From the NCBI GenBank assembly GCA_011046175.1, contig DSBB01000554.1:1-6048 (forward strand): a stretch of DNA of 6,048 nt. The letters are read 5' to 3'. Below, in pieces: positions 5,822 through 6,048 of the stretch. A program made the position numbers and the translations under genes. Positions within the stretch are counted from its first letter, which is position 1, and every line of letters starts with the position of its first letter. The notes beneath the pieces are model-generated. The model was not told where the DNA came from. It made no database searches and worked only from the letters and a program-made list of their open reading frames with translations. The DNA comes from Candidatus Hydrogenedentota bacterium. Lineage in GTDB: Bacteria > Hydrogenedentota > Hydrogenedentia > Hydrogenedentales > CAITNO01.

Positions 5822-6048
5822 GAGGAAATAATCCCATTAGGCGTCTCAGTCTTCACTGGATTCATTTTCAGTTCTTTCTAAGACGGGCTTTGCCCGCAAC
5901 CCAGATTTGACTATTCTCTTTGTATGTTGTTCACGCTTCAGCGTGCGGCAGTAGCACACAAACTCTGAGTCATGCACGCAACCTCGCACGCTGAAGCGTG
6001 AACAACATACCCAACTCCTTTTTCTTGATCGCGGTTTCTGGCCGATAA
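5822..6048. other. Intergenic stretch upstream of pdxA
   Basis: This 227-bp stretch has no gene I can assign. It holds the 89-bp inverted-repeat element and a small hairpin, CGGGC-TTT-GCCCG (5884-5896). I found no convincing -35/-10 pair for pdxA on the minus strand, so the promoter may lie further right, beyond the window. All three minus-strand frames are open at the right edge, so the end of another gene may be included. The three first stops are TGA at 5970-5972, 5938-5940 and 5846-5848. Confidence 0.5.
5922..6010. repeat. 89-bp element with perfect 26-bp terminal inverted repeats
   Basis: The arms at 5922-5947 and 5985-6010 are exact reverse complements over 26 bp and flank a 37-nt centre. 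Each arm also contains its own small palindrome, CACGCTTCAGCGTG, so the element can fold as one long hairpin or as two short ones. The centre contains ACTCTGAGT, a further short palindrome. I see no coding capacity of its own and no convincing target-site duplication in the flanks. The form resembles a REP/BIME pair or a small non-autonomous mobile element. The inverted repeat is seen directly; the class is inferred. It lies about 115 bp upstream of the pdxA start, between pdxA and whatever gene lies to the right. Confidence 0.8.

Noticed and set aside
5818..5865. A 15-codon minus-strand ORF ending just before the pdxA start, as a leader peptide
   Set aside because: It has no good ribosome-binding site, no run of regulatory codons and no terminator/antiterminator pair. 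Chance explains it.
5884..5896. CGGGC-TTT-GCCCG hairpin as a terminator
   Set aside because: The stem is only 5 bp with a 3-nt loop, and no T-run follows on either strand.
5922..6010. Start of a CRISPR array
   Set aside because: There are only two copies, in inverted rather than direct orientation, with no regular spacers and no cas genes.
5970..6020. An AAGGAG site 6 nt before an ATG within the inverted repeat, giving a 12-residue minus-strand peptide
   Set aside because: The signal is good on paper, but the peptide is tiny and lies inside the repeat. The AAGGAG could equally be ordinary Lys-Glu codons at the end of an upstream gene.

Overview
The window looks like ordinary bacterial chromosome from a GC-rich, probably Gram-negative, poorly characterised lineage. 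The support is indirect: a CCA-encoding tRNA, Shine-Dalgarno sites, a Sec-type signal peptide on an FG-GAP beta-propeller protein, and no protein typical of a well-known phylum. A PVC-type bacterium would fit, but this is a guess and I cannot place the taxon from this sequence.

Layout, left to right: (1) positions 2-166, + strand, the 3' end of an unrecognised gene, followed by a hairpin. (2) A likely promoter near 214-243, then a complete tRNA-Thr(CGU) at 303-378 on the + strand. (3) Four substantial genes, all on the minus strand and so transcribed right to left. In transcription order these are a pyridoxine-pathway dehydrogenase (pdxA, 4784-5806), a secreted seven-repeat FG-GAP/VCBS beta-propeller protein (3525-4784), an ATP-grasp ligase fused to a HAD phosphatase-like domain (2196-3497), and, after a 118-bp gap holding promoter-like elements, an L-ribulokinase (araB, 401-2077). 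(4) 5822-6048, a 227-bp stretch with no assignable gene. It carries an 89-bp element with perfect 26-bp inverted repeats and possibly the last codons of a gene entering from the right edge.

pdxA, the propeller gene and the ATP-grasp-HAD gene are probably one transcript. The first two overlap by one base at a TGATG junction, which suggests translational coupling, and the third begins 27 bp after the second ends. I know of no pathway that links the three products, so the co-transcription is itself the most curious thing here. araB appears to be a separate unit: it has its own promoter-like hexamers and no araA, araD or transporter gene within view. It converges on the tRNA gene with only 22 bp between them. 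Three of the four minus-strand genes have an A/G-rich Shine-Dalgarno core exactly 8 nt before the start I prefer, which helped choose starts, including a TTG start for pdxA.

I found no CRISPR array, transposase, phage gene, toxin-antitoxin pair or recognisable defence system, and nothing that clearly amounts to a new system. The best leads are the ATP-grasp-HAD fusion, its odd operon partners and the inverted-repeat element.
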